A stretch of 64,000 nt of DNA from JACTOJ01 sp032335695 (GTDB taxonomy: Bacteria; Bacillota; Clostridia; Clostridiales; Clostridiaceae), in assembly GCF_032335695.1 (NCBI RefSeq), contig NZ_JACTOJ010000002.1, forward strand, positions 1 to 64,000, given 5' to 3'. The notes under the pieces are model-generated. The model was not told the DNA's origin, searched no databases, and saw only the letters and a program-made list of their open reading frames with translations. Both the position numbers and the translations under genes were made by a program. Shown piece after piece: positions 17,519 to 26,164 of the stretch; position 1 is the stretch's first letter; every line of letters starts with the position of its first letter.

Positions 17519-18106
17519 TTATTTATCACCTGATGAAGTAACATCATCAATTATTTTTTCTGCGATTCTTCTATAAAAATTGCTCATAGTGATAAAGGAG
17601 GTTATAAGCAAAAACTTTTCCGTAAAATCACTTTTTAAAGAATCCTTGTCCTTTAATTCTTCTTCTACATCCTTAGCCTTGCTCATAATATCTTCGCTAA
17701 ATTCCTTAACCTGCTGATTAAATAAGTTTAAATAGGAAGAATACAGCTCTTTTATTGAAAATGATTTATCCTTTTCAAGCATATCGTTTATTGGAGTAAG
17801 TAAATTTTTTATATCATTTATTGAAAGTGCTCCTTTTAATTGATAAATAATGCTTATAAGTATTAAATGCTCCAGAGAATATTTTTTATTCTTTATAGGT
17901 ATCATGAGATTGTTTTTAGCATAATTATTTATCATAGTTTTAGTAAGTATTTTCTCTTCTTCATTCCTTATGGAGTCACTGAATTTTCCTTCAAAAATCT
18001 GTATTACCTGATCCATGTATAAATCTATTTTAGGAAGCTCTTCCAAAGTTATGTTTTCACCTATGTTGAGTCCTTTAAGCATATCTTCTAATTTATTCAT
18101 ATCCAT
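17519..18106 (-). CDS. DUF1836 protein
   Basis: 195 aa matching the DUF1836 pattern common in Firmicutes: a helical N-terminus, then LTKTMINNYAKNNLMIPIKNKKYS, which is the family's helix-turn-helix-like core, and a helical C-terminal half. Probably DNA-binding but of unknown role. It starts after GGTGATA and is upstream of the SGNH hydrolase gene. Confidence 0.8.
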   Translation of the reverse strand: MDMNKLEDMLKGLNIGENITLEELPKIDLYMDQVIQIFEGKFSDSIRNEEEKILTKTMINNYAKNNLMIPIKNKKYSLEHLILISIIYQLKGALSINDIKNLLTPINDMLEKDKSFSIKELYSSYLNLFNQQVKEFSEDIMSKAKDVEEELKDKDSLKSDFTEKFLLITSFITMSNFYRRIAEKIIDDVTSSGDK

Positions 18107-18318
18107 ATTATCACCAACTTTTAATTATTTTATATATACTGTAAAAATACTTATAAAATAATTCTATCATATTTATACGAATATGTATAACAGTTATCAT
18201 CATATATATATATTACTACGTAATCATCATAATATCAACACATAGTTTTTAAAACTACATGTTTTATTGTTAATATTTTGTTAAGTAGTTTTCATATAAT
18301 AAAATATAGCAAAAAATA

Positions 18319-18364
18319 AAACCTGCCTAATAAAACATATCGCTCTGCTTTATTAGACAGGTTT
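18319..18364 (-). terminator. Terminator of YerC-type gene
   Basis: Near-perfect 16-bp stem AAACCTGCCTAATAAA / TTTATTAGACAGGTTT followed on the minus strand by TTTTATTTTTT. The stem ends 19 bp after the stop codon at 18383. The rest of 18107-18318 is AT-rich with no gene seen. Confidence 0.88.
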
Positions 18365-18382
18365 AATATAAAAATTTTATAT

Positions 18383-18685
18383 CTATTCTTTCCAATTAAT
18401 TCTATCAAATATAAGATTATATCCATCACTGCCATAATTCAAGCTTCTATTTACTCTGCTTATGGTAGCTGTACTTGCACCAGTTATAGCGGCTATTTCA
18501 TTATAGGTTTTGTGCTGCTTCAACATTTTTGCAACTTGCAGTCTTTGTTCTAAAGCTTTAATTTCGTTCACGGTGCATATATCTTCAAAAAACTTATAAC
18601 ATTCCTCTTTTGTTTTTAATTCTAATATAGCTTCAAAAAGAAAATCCATATCTTCACTTTTAAGTTTGGAAATATACTCTTCCAT
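18383..18685 (-). CDS. YerC/YecD-type TrpR-like DNA-binding protein
   Basis: 100 aa. TrpR-superfamily regulator of the YerC/YecD group: an N-terminal helical half and a clear helix-turn-helix YNEIAAITGASTATISRVNR. The length matches the family. The target is unknown here. It stands alone, with its own terminator and a strong GGAGGAG ribosome site. Confidence 0.9.
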   Translation of the reverse strand: MEEYISKLKSEDMDFLFEAILELKTKEECYKFFEDICTVNEIKALEQRLQVAKMLKQHKTYNEIAAITGASTATISRVNRSLNYGSDGYNLIFDRINWKE

Positions 18686-18785
18686 TATACTCCTCCATCA
18701 AATATTATCCCTTTTGTACTTTAGCTCTTTAAAGTATTATATAACATATTAAATTTGTTCTCAATATATATTTAATTTTAGGGTA

Positions 18786-18819
18786 ACAAAAAACACAACC
18801 CTTGGGGCTAGGTTGTGTT
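18786..18819 (-). terminator. Terminator downstream of pseudouridine synthase gene
   Basis: AACACAACC / GGTTGTGTT with a 10-nt loop, then TTTTTTG on the minus strand. It lies about 150 bp after the synthase stop. An additional AT-only hairpin (18899-18923) lies between them. Confidence 0.7.
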
Positions 18820-18967
18820 AGCATTATAAATAAAAAGGGGGCTATTTCCTCTTATTTATCCTTGCAAAATTAATTATATACAAATAAAACAAAAAACTCA
18901 ATATTTTTTTGCAGAAAATATTGTATTTTTTAATATATAATGATATAAATATTTCATATTGCAACGA

Positions 18968-19705
18968 TTACATTATATTAATTTCATTTTTGCCGCTCTT
19001 TAGCATATCTACTTCTCTGTCTGTAAGTTCTCTATATTCACCTTCTTTAAGGCTTTCATCTAAATTAAGAGGTCCAAAGGATATTCTTCTAAGGAAAGTT
19101 ACAGTCTTATTTACGCTCTGAAACATTCTCTTTACCTGATGAAATTTTCCTTCTTGGATGGTAACTAAAACCTTTGAAGTTTGCTCGTAAGTTTTTAATA
19201 TTTTAAGCTTTCCAGGAAGGCACTTGTATCCATCATCCAAGGTTACACCTTTATAGAAATATTTAATATCCTCTTCAGTAACTACTCCATCTATTTCAGC
19301 GTAGTATACTTTATCAACATGCCATTTAGGTGAAATCAGCTTATGATTTAGCTCTCCATCATTAGTAAGCAATAAAAGACCTACTGTATCCTTATCCAGT
19401 CTCCCCACAGGAAAAGGATTGAAAACAGCATGCTCAATTTTTAATAAATCTATTACTGTCTTATCTCTCGGATCATAGGTTGCAGAAATAACTCCGCTTG
19501 GCTTATTCATCATAAGGTAAATATATCTCTTATATTTGACCTCTTCTTCTCCTACATACAAAATACATTTCTCAGGATCAATAGACATGCCGCTGTCTCT
19601 AGCTATTTCTCCGTCAACCTTAATCATTTTATTTTTTACCATGGCCTTTATTTCTTTCCTGCTGCCATAACCCAAATTTGAAAGTACTTTATCTAATCTT
19701 TCCAT
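18968..19705 (-). CDS. rRNA pseudouridine synthase (RsuA/RluB family)
   Basis: 245 aa. N-terminal S4 RNA-binding domain (ERLDKVLSNLGYGSRKE) followed by the catalytic domain with VGRLDKDTVGLLLLTNDG, which holds the nucleophilic Asp, and the family end KFHQVKRMF. It isomerises a uridine in rRNA; whether 16S U516 (RsuA-like) or 23S (RluB/F-like) cannot be decided by eye. It follows the triple-tyrosine protein gene by 20 bp. Confidence 0.92.
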   Translation of the reverse strand: MERLDKVLSNLGYGSRKEIKAMVKNKMIKVDGEIARDSGMSIDPEKCILYVGEEEVKYKRYIYLMMNKPSGVISATYDPRDKTVIDLLKIEHAVFNPFPVGRLDKDTVGLLLLTNDGELNHKLISPKWHVDKVYYAEIDGVVTEEDIKYFYKGVTLDDGYKCLPGKLKILKTYEQTSKVLVTIQEGKFHQVKRMFQSVNKTVTFLRRISFGPLNLDESLKEGEYRELTDREVDMLKSGKNEINIM

Positions 19706-19725
19706 TTACACTCCCCTTAATTATG

Positions 19726-21729
19726 TTAATTTGCATTGAACTCCATTATATCATAATCTTCATAAGCTGTTTTATTATAAGAGCTTTTTACTAGCGCCAA
19801 TATCTTATAGTTTCCTTTTCTATAAGGTACAAAAGAATAATAATTCATCTTGCTGTAACTCTGAACTAAATTCCATTGTGCCTGCTCCATAAGATAAAAT
19901 TCATAGCACACATCTTTTCCACCTTCACAAGTAATTGAAAACATAACTGGTTCGTTTAGAGTTATATCTATCTTATCCCACAATATCTTAGTATTAGATA
20001 TTGGCATTGCCTCTTTAATTTCAAGTTTTACTACCCGCTTATCGTCAAATATAGCACTGCTATTTTTAGCTTTAGCCATTATTTCCAAGGTATAAACCCC
20101 GCTGCATTTAGGCTGAAGAAAATATTTCTTGCTTTGAACAAAATCAGTATCTTCTACTAAATGTCCATTTATTTTCAAAATATATCTCATAAGTACATTT
20201 TGAGTTTTCCTAGTTATAGTATCAAATTTTATATTATCTCCCACTAAAAAGTTTTCTTTAGAAGGCATAAGTATGTAATCAATATTGGCTGGAATGTACG
20301 CTTTTACGTCAATGTGCTGTATTTCGTGGACATCATATTCCTTATTAGAATATTTATCCTTTACTCTTATATCCAGTTCATAGTGTCCCTCTTCTTCAGG
20401 TACTATATTAACCCAGTTACATATACCGTATTTTACAGTTTCGATCTCTTTGCCGTTTTTAGAAAGAATAAAAGCATATCTTAGATTTATTCCTCCTGTA
20501 GCTATTACTTTAATATTTACTTCTTCTCCTACAAGTATGTCACTTTCCTTGCTCATGAGTACTTCTGAAATCTTCACCATATTAGCACTGTATTGATCGA
20601 TCACATATTCCACCAAAGCCTGCTGTTCATATTTTCCCTCAAAGCTTTCATCCTTAACCCATAAGGTTATCTTATAATTTCCATGTTTTTTAGGACTCCA
20701 GCTGTAATAATTATAACTTATGTACCCTGAATCTTCTGTAGTTTCTCCTTCTATTATATATCTATATAATAAGTTTCTTCCTCCCTTTACTACCGCTTTA
20801 AACTGTATATTGCTGTCACATATCTGAGGAGACATTAAATCTGTGGTAAAGCTCTGAATTTCAATGGGGTTGTATAGTTTAACACCATAATCTAAAACAG
20901 CTCTGTCATCATACTGATCTTTAGAATACATGTCCTTAACCATGCAAAGAAGCTTATATCTTCCAGGCCTTTTTTCACAGTAGCTAACTATTCTTCTGTT
21001 AGAATAATCCTGAAGACACTCTACTCTTCCCTCTTCATTTATCTTTATAAATTTATATAAGACCATTCTTTCTTCATCATATTTGGCATCTACCTGAAAT
21101 ACCAATTCTTCGTCCACCAGCATTTCATTGCTTAAGCATTTAAAGTCCGTTATCGATATTTCTCCTATTGGTGAAACCTCAAAATCTATTTTTCTGTAAT
21201 CATCAAAATTATTTTTAGAATCAAGCTGTCTGCATTCTACCATAATTTCCTGTTTTCCCGCATTATTTACTGTGAGAGTTAGAGTATTTTCTGCGCTGTA
21301 ATCTTTAATAAGCAGCCATTTATCTTCTTTTTTCATCCAATACTTATAGACCACAGGAATCTTATTTGTAATAACCTCAAGTTTTATTTTATCTCCAATT
21401 TTTAATTCATTTTTATCTATTAAAACATCATCTATTATCTTTTCTTCAATTTTCCCTATGACATAATCTATTCTTACGACATGATCAAAGGGTTTTAAGC
21501 TTTCCAATGCTTTAGCCTGAAACATTATTATGTATTTTCCCTCTTGCTCTGGTGTCCATGTGGCTGTATCATCTTCGCTGAAATCTTTTATAGTATCCCA
21601 AACACCATCATAACCAACAATAAATTTATACATATATTTTTCGCCATCAAATTTATTAATTTTTATATCTATGCTGCTGCCCTTAGCAGCCGGACTAGGT
21701 ACACTAAATACAATATCTTCTTCTCTCAT
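19726..21729 (-). CDS. Triple-tyrosine (Y_Y_Y) repeat protein
   Basis: 667 aa composed of about seven tandem repeats of about 95 residues. Each ends in a pattern like DYS...W.P...G.Y.I...VKD...YDD...ldy, the Y_Y_Y beta-sandwich module found in two-component sensors and clostridial cell-wall enzymes. Here there is no signal peptide, kinase or enzyme domain, so it is a stand-alone array. The start is ATG 21729 (MREED) after AGGTGGT; an upstream GTG lies in the ribosome site. It shares an operon with the pseudouridine synthase and is divergent from the pullulanase gene. Carbohydrate binding would fit the neighbour but is inference. Confidence 0.8.
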   Translation of the reverse strand: MREEDIVFSVPSPAAKGSSIDIKINKFDGEKYMYKFIVGYDGVWDTIKDFSEDDTATWTPEQEGKYIIMFQAKALESLKPFDHVVRIDYVIGKIEEKIIDDVLIDKNELKIGDKIKLEVITNKIPVVYKYWMKKEDKWLLIKDYSAENTLTLTVNNAGKQEIMVECRQLDSKNNFDDYRKIDFEVSPIGEISITDFKCLSNEMLVDEELVFQVDAKYDEERMVLYKFIKINEEGRVECLQDYSNRRIVSYCEKRPGRYKLLCMVKDMYSKDQYDDRAVLDYGVKLYNPIEIQSFTTDLMSPQICDSNIQFKAVVKGGRNLLYRYIIEGETTEDSGYISYNYYSWSPKKHGNYKITLWVKDESFEGKYEQQALVEYVIDQYSANMVKISEVLMSKESDILVGEEVNIKVIATGGINLRYAFILSKNGKEIETVKYGICNWVNIVPEEEGHYELDIRVKDKYSNKEYDVHEIQHIDVKAYIPANIDYILMPSKENFLVGDNIKFDTITRKTQNVLMRYILKINGHLVEDTDFVQSKKYFLQPKCSGVYTLEIMAKAKNSSAIFDDKRVVKLEIKEAMPISNTKILWDKIDITLNEPVMFSITCEGGKDVCYEFYLMEQAQWNLVQSYSKMNYYSFVPYRKGNYKILALVKSSYNKTAYEDYDIMEFNAN

Positions 21730-21914
21730 TTTACAGCACACCACCTATTTAAGTTTATAAAAATAAATTTCACACTATAATATTATACTATATTTTCCAT
21801 AATTTTGTCATTTGTTTAAATATAAACTTAATATTTTTTTCTTACTTCGGATTAAGAAATTAATAATATATAAATTTTTATTATTTTTGTAATTATAACC
21901 CTTTTATTTTTGTA

Positions 21915-21923
21915 TGATATAAT
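21915..21923 (+). promoter_or_regulatory. Extended -10 promoter of pulA
   Basis: TGATATAAT, an extended -10 element, 38 bp before the ATG at 21961. No good -35 box is seen at the right distance. Confidence 0.5.
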
Positions 21924-21960
21924 ATTATTATGTAATTATTTACTGGGAGGAATAAATATT

Positions 21961-24099
21961 ATGAATTTTGTGAAGTATTCATTACTTAATTTTACCACAA
22001 TTCATGTTCGTGTTGACAGCATTGAAGCATTTAATTATAAAAATATTATCGTAATGAATGGAGAAACATCAATACCTGTTAAAAAAATAAAAAAAATTAA
22101 TGCTGACTTTTATATAGAGCTTGAAAATGAAATAAACATAAAATACATAACCTATATGCTTTATGATCAAATGAAAATAAAAGTGAATTATTCGAAATTA
22201 TATTCCTGTGAAGAATTTAATAAAAAATATTATACTGATACAAAATTAGGTTCCATATATTCTCAGGAGCACAGCATATTCAGACTTTGGGCTCCTGCTG
22301 CTACAGCTGTAAATATAATAATATATGAAGAAGATAAAAATAATAATTATAAAGTACTTTGGAAGCTATCTATGCAAGCCCTCTCTAAAGGTGTTTGGGA
22401 AGCTAACATATTTGGAAATGTTAAAGGTAATTTTTATAACTATGAGGTTGTGGTTTACGGCGTATCCCATGAAGTTGTAGATCCTTATGCAACAGCCTGC
22501 GGAATTAATGGTAAAATAGGAGCTATACTTAAGCTCTCAGAAGCTAATCCTCTTGGGTTTTCTAAGGATTCTTACACTAATCCCACTAACTATACAGATG
22601 CTATTATTTATGAAACTAGTATTAGAGATATTTCTTCCCATCCTGACAGCGGCATAAAATACAAAGGCAAATTTTTAGGTTTAACTCAAGAAAACACCCA
22701 TTCTTCAAAGGGAGTTTCTACTGGTCTTAATCACATTTTAGAATTAGGAGTAACTCACCTGCAGCTTATGCCTGTTTTCGATTTTTCCTTTGAATCCGTC
22801 GACGAACTAATGCCATATAAATACAACTGGGGATATGATCCTCAGAATTACAATGTACCTGAAGGAAGCTACGCCTCTAAAGCCTATGTACCTGCCTGCA
22901 GAGTACATGACCTAAAAAAATTAGTTTTCACTCTTCATAGGCATGGAATAGGAGTAATAATGGATGTGGTCTTTAATCATATATATAAATATGAAACTAG
23001 CAATTTAGAAAAAATCTTTCCCGGTTATTACTTCAGAACTAATGAAGATTATAGTATGTGTAACGGCAGCGGCTGCGGAAATGATATAGCTTCGGAAAGA
23101 AGCATGGTAAGAAAATTTATAATTGACTCTTTAAAGTATTGGACCGAAGAATATCATGTAGATGGTTTTAGATTTGACCTTATGGGAATTATAGATACAG
23201 ACACCTTAAGCCTTATTAAAAAAGAATTTACCTCTTTAAATAAAAATATACTGCTTTATGGTGAAGGCTGGTCTTTAAACACCAATCTTCCGGAGGATAA
23301 AAAAGGCAGTATAGCTAATTCTTCAAAATTAGAGGGTATAGGATTTTTTAATGATAAAACAAGAGATTTATTAAAGGGAAGTACCTTTATAAAAAACGAG
23401 ACAGGCTTTGTAAACGGAAAAGAGAATGTAGAAACTTCAATTAAAAATTGTGTAATGGCATGGAGTACAGATATACCAGAATTTTCACAGCTTTTTTCTT
23501 CACCGAATCACAGCATAAATTATGTGAGCTGCCATGATGATTTAACTCTTTGGGATAAGCTGCGCATAAGCTGTCCTAAAAATGATGAAGCTGCTATAAA
23601 AGATATGCAAAAGCTTTCTTTAGGCATAATTTTAACCTGCCAAGGCGTACCCTTTTTTAATTCAGGTTCTGAATTTTGCAGAACCAAAAATGGAATAAGC
23701 AACAGTTATAATGCTACGGACATAATAAACAGAATTGATTGGAACAGAAAATATGAATTTGCAGATGTTTTTCAATATGTTAAAGGCCTTATTTCTATAA
23801 GGAAGAAACATAGAGCTTTCAGACTGCCTACCAGTGATTTAATAAAAAAACATATTGAATTTTTATCTTCTCCTTCTCACTCCATAGGTTTTATGATAAG
23901 TGACGTAGAAGGAGAAACCTGGAGAAACATAGTTGTTATATACAATTCCTCCAAAAGTAATATTGACCTTAAAGTTCCTTTGGGCAATTGGAATACTGTA
24001 GCTGACAAATTAAATTCTGGATTAGATATATTAAATAGTATAAATTCTGACACCATAAACTGCGAAGCATCATCTCTTAAAATTTTATATAAAAACTAA
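21961..24099 (+). CDS. pulA: Type I pullulanase
   Basis: 712-aa intracellular debranching enzyme that cleaves alpha-1,6 links of pullulan, glycogen or limit dextrins. An N-terminal small domain is followed by CBM48 (IFRLWAPAATAVNIIIYE) and a GH13 subfamily 14 barrel. The marker YNWGYDP and the four catalytic regions are visible: DVVFNH, DGFRFDLMG (nucleophile Asp), LYGEGW (acid/base Glu) and VSCHDD. No signal peptide. The start is ATG 21961 with GGGAGGA 9 nt upstream. A hairpin-only mobile-element relative follows the stop directly. Confidence 0.95.
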   Translation: MNFVKYSLLNFTTIHVRVDSIEAFNYKNIIVMNGETSIPVKKIKKINADFYIELENEINIKYITYMLYDQMKIKVNYSKLYSCEEFNKKYYTDTKLGSIYSQEHSIFRLWAPAATAVNIIIYEEDKNNNYKVLWKLSMQALSKGVWEANIFGNVKGNFYNYEVVVYGVSHEVVDPYATACGINGKIGAILKLSEANPLGFSKDSYTNPTNYTDAIIYETSIRDISSHPDSGIKYKGKFLGLTQENTHSSKGVSTGLNHILELGVTHLQLMPVFDFSFESVDELMPYKYNWGYDPQNYNVPEGSYASKAYVPACRVHDLKKLVFTLHRHGIGVIMDVVFNHIYKYETSNLEKIFPGYYFRTNEDYSMCNGSGCGNDIASERSMVRKFIIDSLKYWTEEYHVDGFRFDLMGIIDTDTLSLIKKEFTSLNKNILLYGEGWSLNTNLPEDKKGSIANSSKLEGIGFFNDKTRDLLKGSTFIKNETGFVNGKENVETSIKNCVMAWSTDIPEFSQLFSSPNHSINYVSCHDDLTLWDKLRISCPKNDEAAIKDMQKLSLGIILTCQGVPFFNSGSEFCRTKNGISNSYNATDIINRIDWNRKYEFADVFQYVKGLISIRKKHRAFRLPTSDLIKKHIEFLSSPSHSIGFMISDVEGETWRNIVVIYNSSKSNIDLKVPLGNWNTVADKLNSGLDILNSINSDTINCEASSLKILYKN

Positions 24100-24100
24100 A

Positions 24101-24149
24101 GTGATGTTTTAAATCAGTGTAAAAATCAACACTGATTTAAAACAGAAAC
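24101..24149. repeat. Hairpin-only relative of the MITE family
   Basis: A perfect stem GTTTTAAATCAGTGT / ACACTGATTTAAAAC with an 8-nt loop (24106-24143), ending AGAAAC like the right end of the larger copies. It begins 2 bp after the pulA stop. The flanks (AAACTAAA and AAAATAAA) are similar but not a clean 8-bp duplication. It may serve as the pulA transcript end. Confidence 0.65.
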
Positions 24150-24185
24150 AAAAATAAAGAAGCGATAATCCGCTTCTTTATTTTT
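24150..24185. terminator. Bidirectional terminator pulA / UPF0178 gene
   Basis: Perfect 15-bp stem AAAAATAAAGAAGCG / CGCTTCTTTATTTTT with a 6-nt loop between convergent genes. It includes the stop codon of the minus-strand gene. Confidence 0.88.
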
Positions 24186-24621
24186 GGGTAGCTTTGCTTA
24201 TTAATTTTCTTAAATTAAATCTGAGTCTATCATCATCCTCATAAGTTCTCTTCCTAGGATTTGAAGTTTTGCCCCCGCCTCGCCTTATTTTGCTTTTTAT
24301 ATGTCTTTCCATAAGAAGTCTATCTATATTGTCATTATCATATATATATCCGGAAGGACTTAAGCACATGGCTTTTTTAGAAAGAGTCATAGCAGCAACT
24401 CCATAGTCTTGAGACACTACTATATCTCCTTCCTTGCAGCTATTAACTACAGCCATATCCACACTTTGAAATCCGCTGTCAATTATCTTAACCTCAGCAT
24501 AATCGCTGGAAATAAAATGATTTATATCACAATATATTATAAGCCCTATATCTGAGGCCTTAGCTTCTTCTTCAATGATATCTCTTCCTGCGCAGCCATC
24601 TCCGTCAACTATAATTTTCAT
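24178..24621 (-). CDS. UPF0178 (YaiI/YqxD) family protein
   Basis: 147 aa, family DUF188. It opens with the conserved IIVDGDGCAGRDIIEEEA and has IVVSQDYGVAAMTLSKKA and the C-terminal RRGGGKTSNPRKRT signature. PIN-like fold predicted, function unknown. Its ATG comes 3 nt after the pgi stop and has no ribosome site of its own, so it is likely translationally coupled to pgi. Confidence 0.92.
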   Translation of the reverse strand: MKIIVDGDGCAGRDIIEEEAKASDIGLIIYCDINHFISSDYAEVKIIDSGFQSVDMAVVNSCKEGDIVVSQDYGVAAMTLSKKAMCLSPSGYIYDNDNIDRLLMERHIKSKIRRGGGKTSNPRKRTYEDDDRLRFNLRKLISKATQK

Positions 24622-24624
24622 ATA

Positions 24625-25974
24625 TTATAGTCTGCTTTCAAGCTCAGCTTTCATAGCTTCGTAGCCTGGCTTTCCAAGTAAAGCAAACATATTTTTCTTG
24701 TAAGCTTCAACTCCTGGTTGATCAAATGGATTTATTCCAAGAAGATATCCGCTGATTCCGCAAGCTTTTTCGAAGAAGTAAACCATGTATCCAAAATAAT
24801 ATGGAGTTAATTCTGGAACATTTACAACTATATTAGGAACTTCTCCATCATTATGAGCAAGAAGTGTTCCCTGGAAGGCTTTCTTGTTTACAAAATCCAT
24901 AGTCTTTCCAGCTAAGAAGTTAAGTCCATCTACATTTTCCTTGCTTTCTTCTATAGTCACAGCTTTAGTTGGATTTTCAACATTTATTACAGTTTCAAAT
25001 ATAGTTCTTCTTCCTTCTTGTATATATTGTCCCATGGAGTGAAGATCTGTAGAGAAGTCTACTGCTGCAGGTAAAAGCCCTTTGTTGTCCTTTCCTTCAC
25101 TTTCTCCATAAAGCTGCTTCCACCATTCAGCGAAATAATGAAGCTTTGGCTCATAGTTTACAAGTATTTCTGCTACTTTACCCTTGTTATAAAGCACATT
25201 TCTTGCTGCAGCATATCTGTAAGCATCATTATTTTCTATATCATTATTGGAATATGCTTCTCTTGCATCTGCTGCACCCTTCATCATTGCATCTATATCT
25301 ACACCGCTTGCTGCTATTGGTAAAAGACCTACTGCTGTAAGTACAGAATATCTTCCTCCTACATCGTCAGGAATTACAAAGGTTTCATAGCCTTCAGCAT
25401 CAGCTAAAGTTTTTAAGGCTCCCTTTGACTTATCTGTAGTTGCAAATATTCTTTCCTTTGCACCGTCTTTTCCATATTTCTTTTCTAAGTAATCCTTAAA
25501 TATTCTGAAAGCTATAGCTGGTTCAGTAGTAGTACCTGATTTTGATATTACATTAACTGATAGATCCATACCTTCTACAGCTTCTAATAATTCAGCCATG
25601 TATGTAGAACTGATATTATTTCCAACATAGAATATTAAAGGTGATTTTCTTGCTTCCTTTGAAAGAGTGTTATAGAAGCTGTGATTTAACATTTCTATAG
25701 CAGCTCTTGCTCCAAGATAAGAACCACCGATTCCTATTACTATTAAAGCATCGGAGTTGCTTCTTATTTTTTCAGCTGCTTTCTTTATACGAGCAAACTC
25801 TCCCTTATCATAGTCAACAGGCAAATCTAACCATCCTAAATAGTCATTACCTGCACCGTTTTTATTAATTAATTGGTTATGAGCGCTTGTAACAAGCTCC
25901 TTCATATAAGATACTTCGTGTTCTTTTACATATGGGCTTAATTTAGACAAATCTAAGGTTATTCCTTTTGTCAT
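24625..25974 (-). CDS. pgi: Glucose-6-phosphate isomerase
   Basis: 449-aa Firmicute-type enzyme interconverting glucose-6-P and fructose-6-P. Signatures: VIGIGGSYLGARAAIEML, VISKSGTTTEPAIAFR, the DVGGRYSVLTAVGLLP block and the C-terminal GVEAYKKN active-site Lys region. An AGGAGGA ribosome site precedes the ATG. Together with the nearby pullulanase it fits glycogen or starch breakdown into glycolysis. Confidence 0.97.
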   Translation of the reverse strand: MTKGITLDLSKLSPYVKEHEVSYMKELVTSAHNQLINKNGAGNDYLGWLDLPVDYDKGEFARIKKAAEKIRSNSDALIVIGIGGSYLGARAAIEMLNHSFYNTLSKEARKSPLIFYVGNNISSTYMAELLEAVEGMDLSVNVISKSGTTTEPAIAFRIFKDYLEKKYGKDGAKERIFATTDKSKGALKTLADAEGYETFVIPDDVGGRYSVLTAVGLLPIAASGVDIDAMMKGAADAREAYSNNDIENNDAYRYAAARNVLYNKGKVAEILVNYEPKLHYFAEWWKQLYGESEGKDNKGLLPAAVDFSTDLHSMGQYIQEGRRTIFETVINVENPTKAVTIEESKENVDGLNFLAGKTMDFVNKKAFQGTLLAHNDGEVPNIVVNVPELTPYYFGYMVYFFEKACGISGYLLGINPFDQPGVEAYKKNMFALLGKPGYEAMKAELESRL

Positions 25975-26018
25975 AAAAATTCCTCCTAAACATTGTTTTA
26001 TAATGAGTAATTATGCTA

Positions 26019-26048
26019 TATATAAAAACCATGTTAAGCTTTTATCAA
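26019..26048 (-). promoter_or_regulatory. Possible pgi promoter
   Basis: On the minus strand TTGATA (26043-26048), an 18-bp spacer, then TATATA (26019-26024), about 45 bp upstream of the pgi start. Confidence 0.45.
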
Positions 26049-26164
26049 AATATTGTAATTTTTAACTTGGCATAAAAACCCTACATACAAATTTTATTTT
26101 ATTCTGCAATTTAAATCAAGTTTCTTTATATATTTTATATCTATTTCTAACATAATTTTTACCT

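Noticed and set aside
21961..24099. Glycogen debranching enzyme of the GlgX type or branching enzyme
   Set aside because: The YNWGYDP motif and domain layout are those of type I pullulanase.
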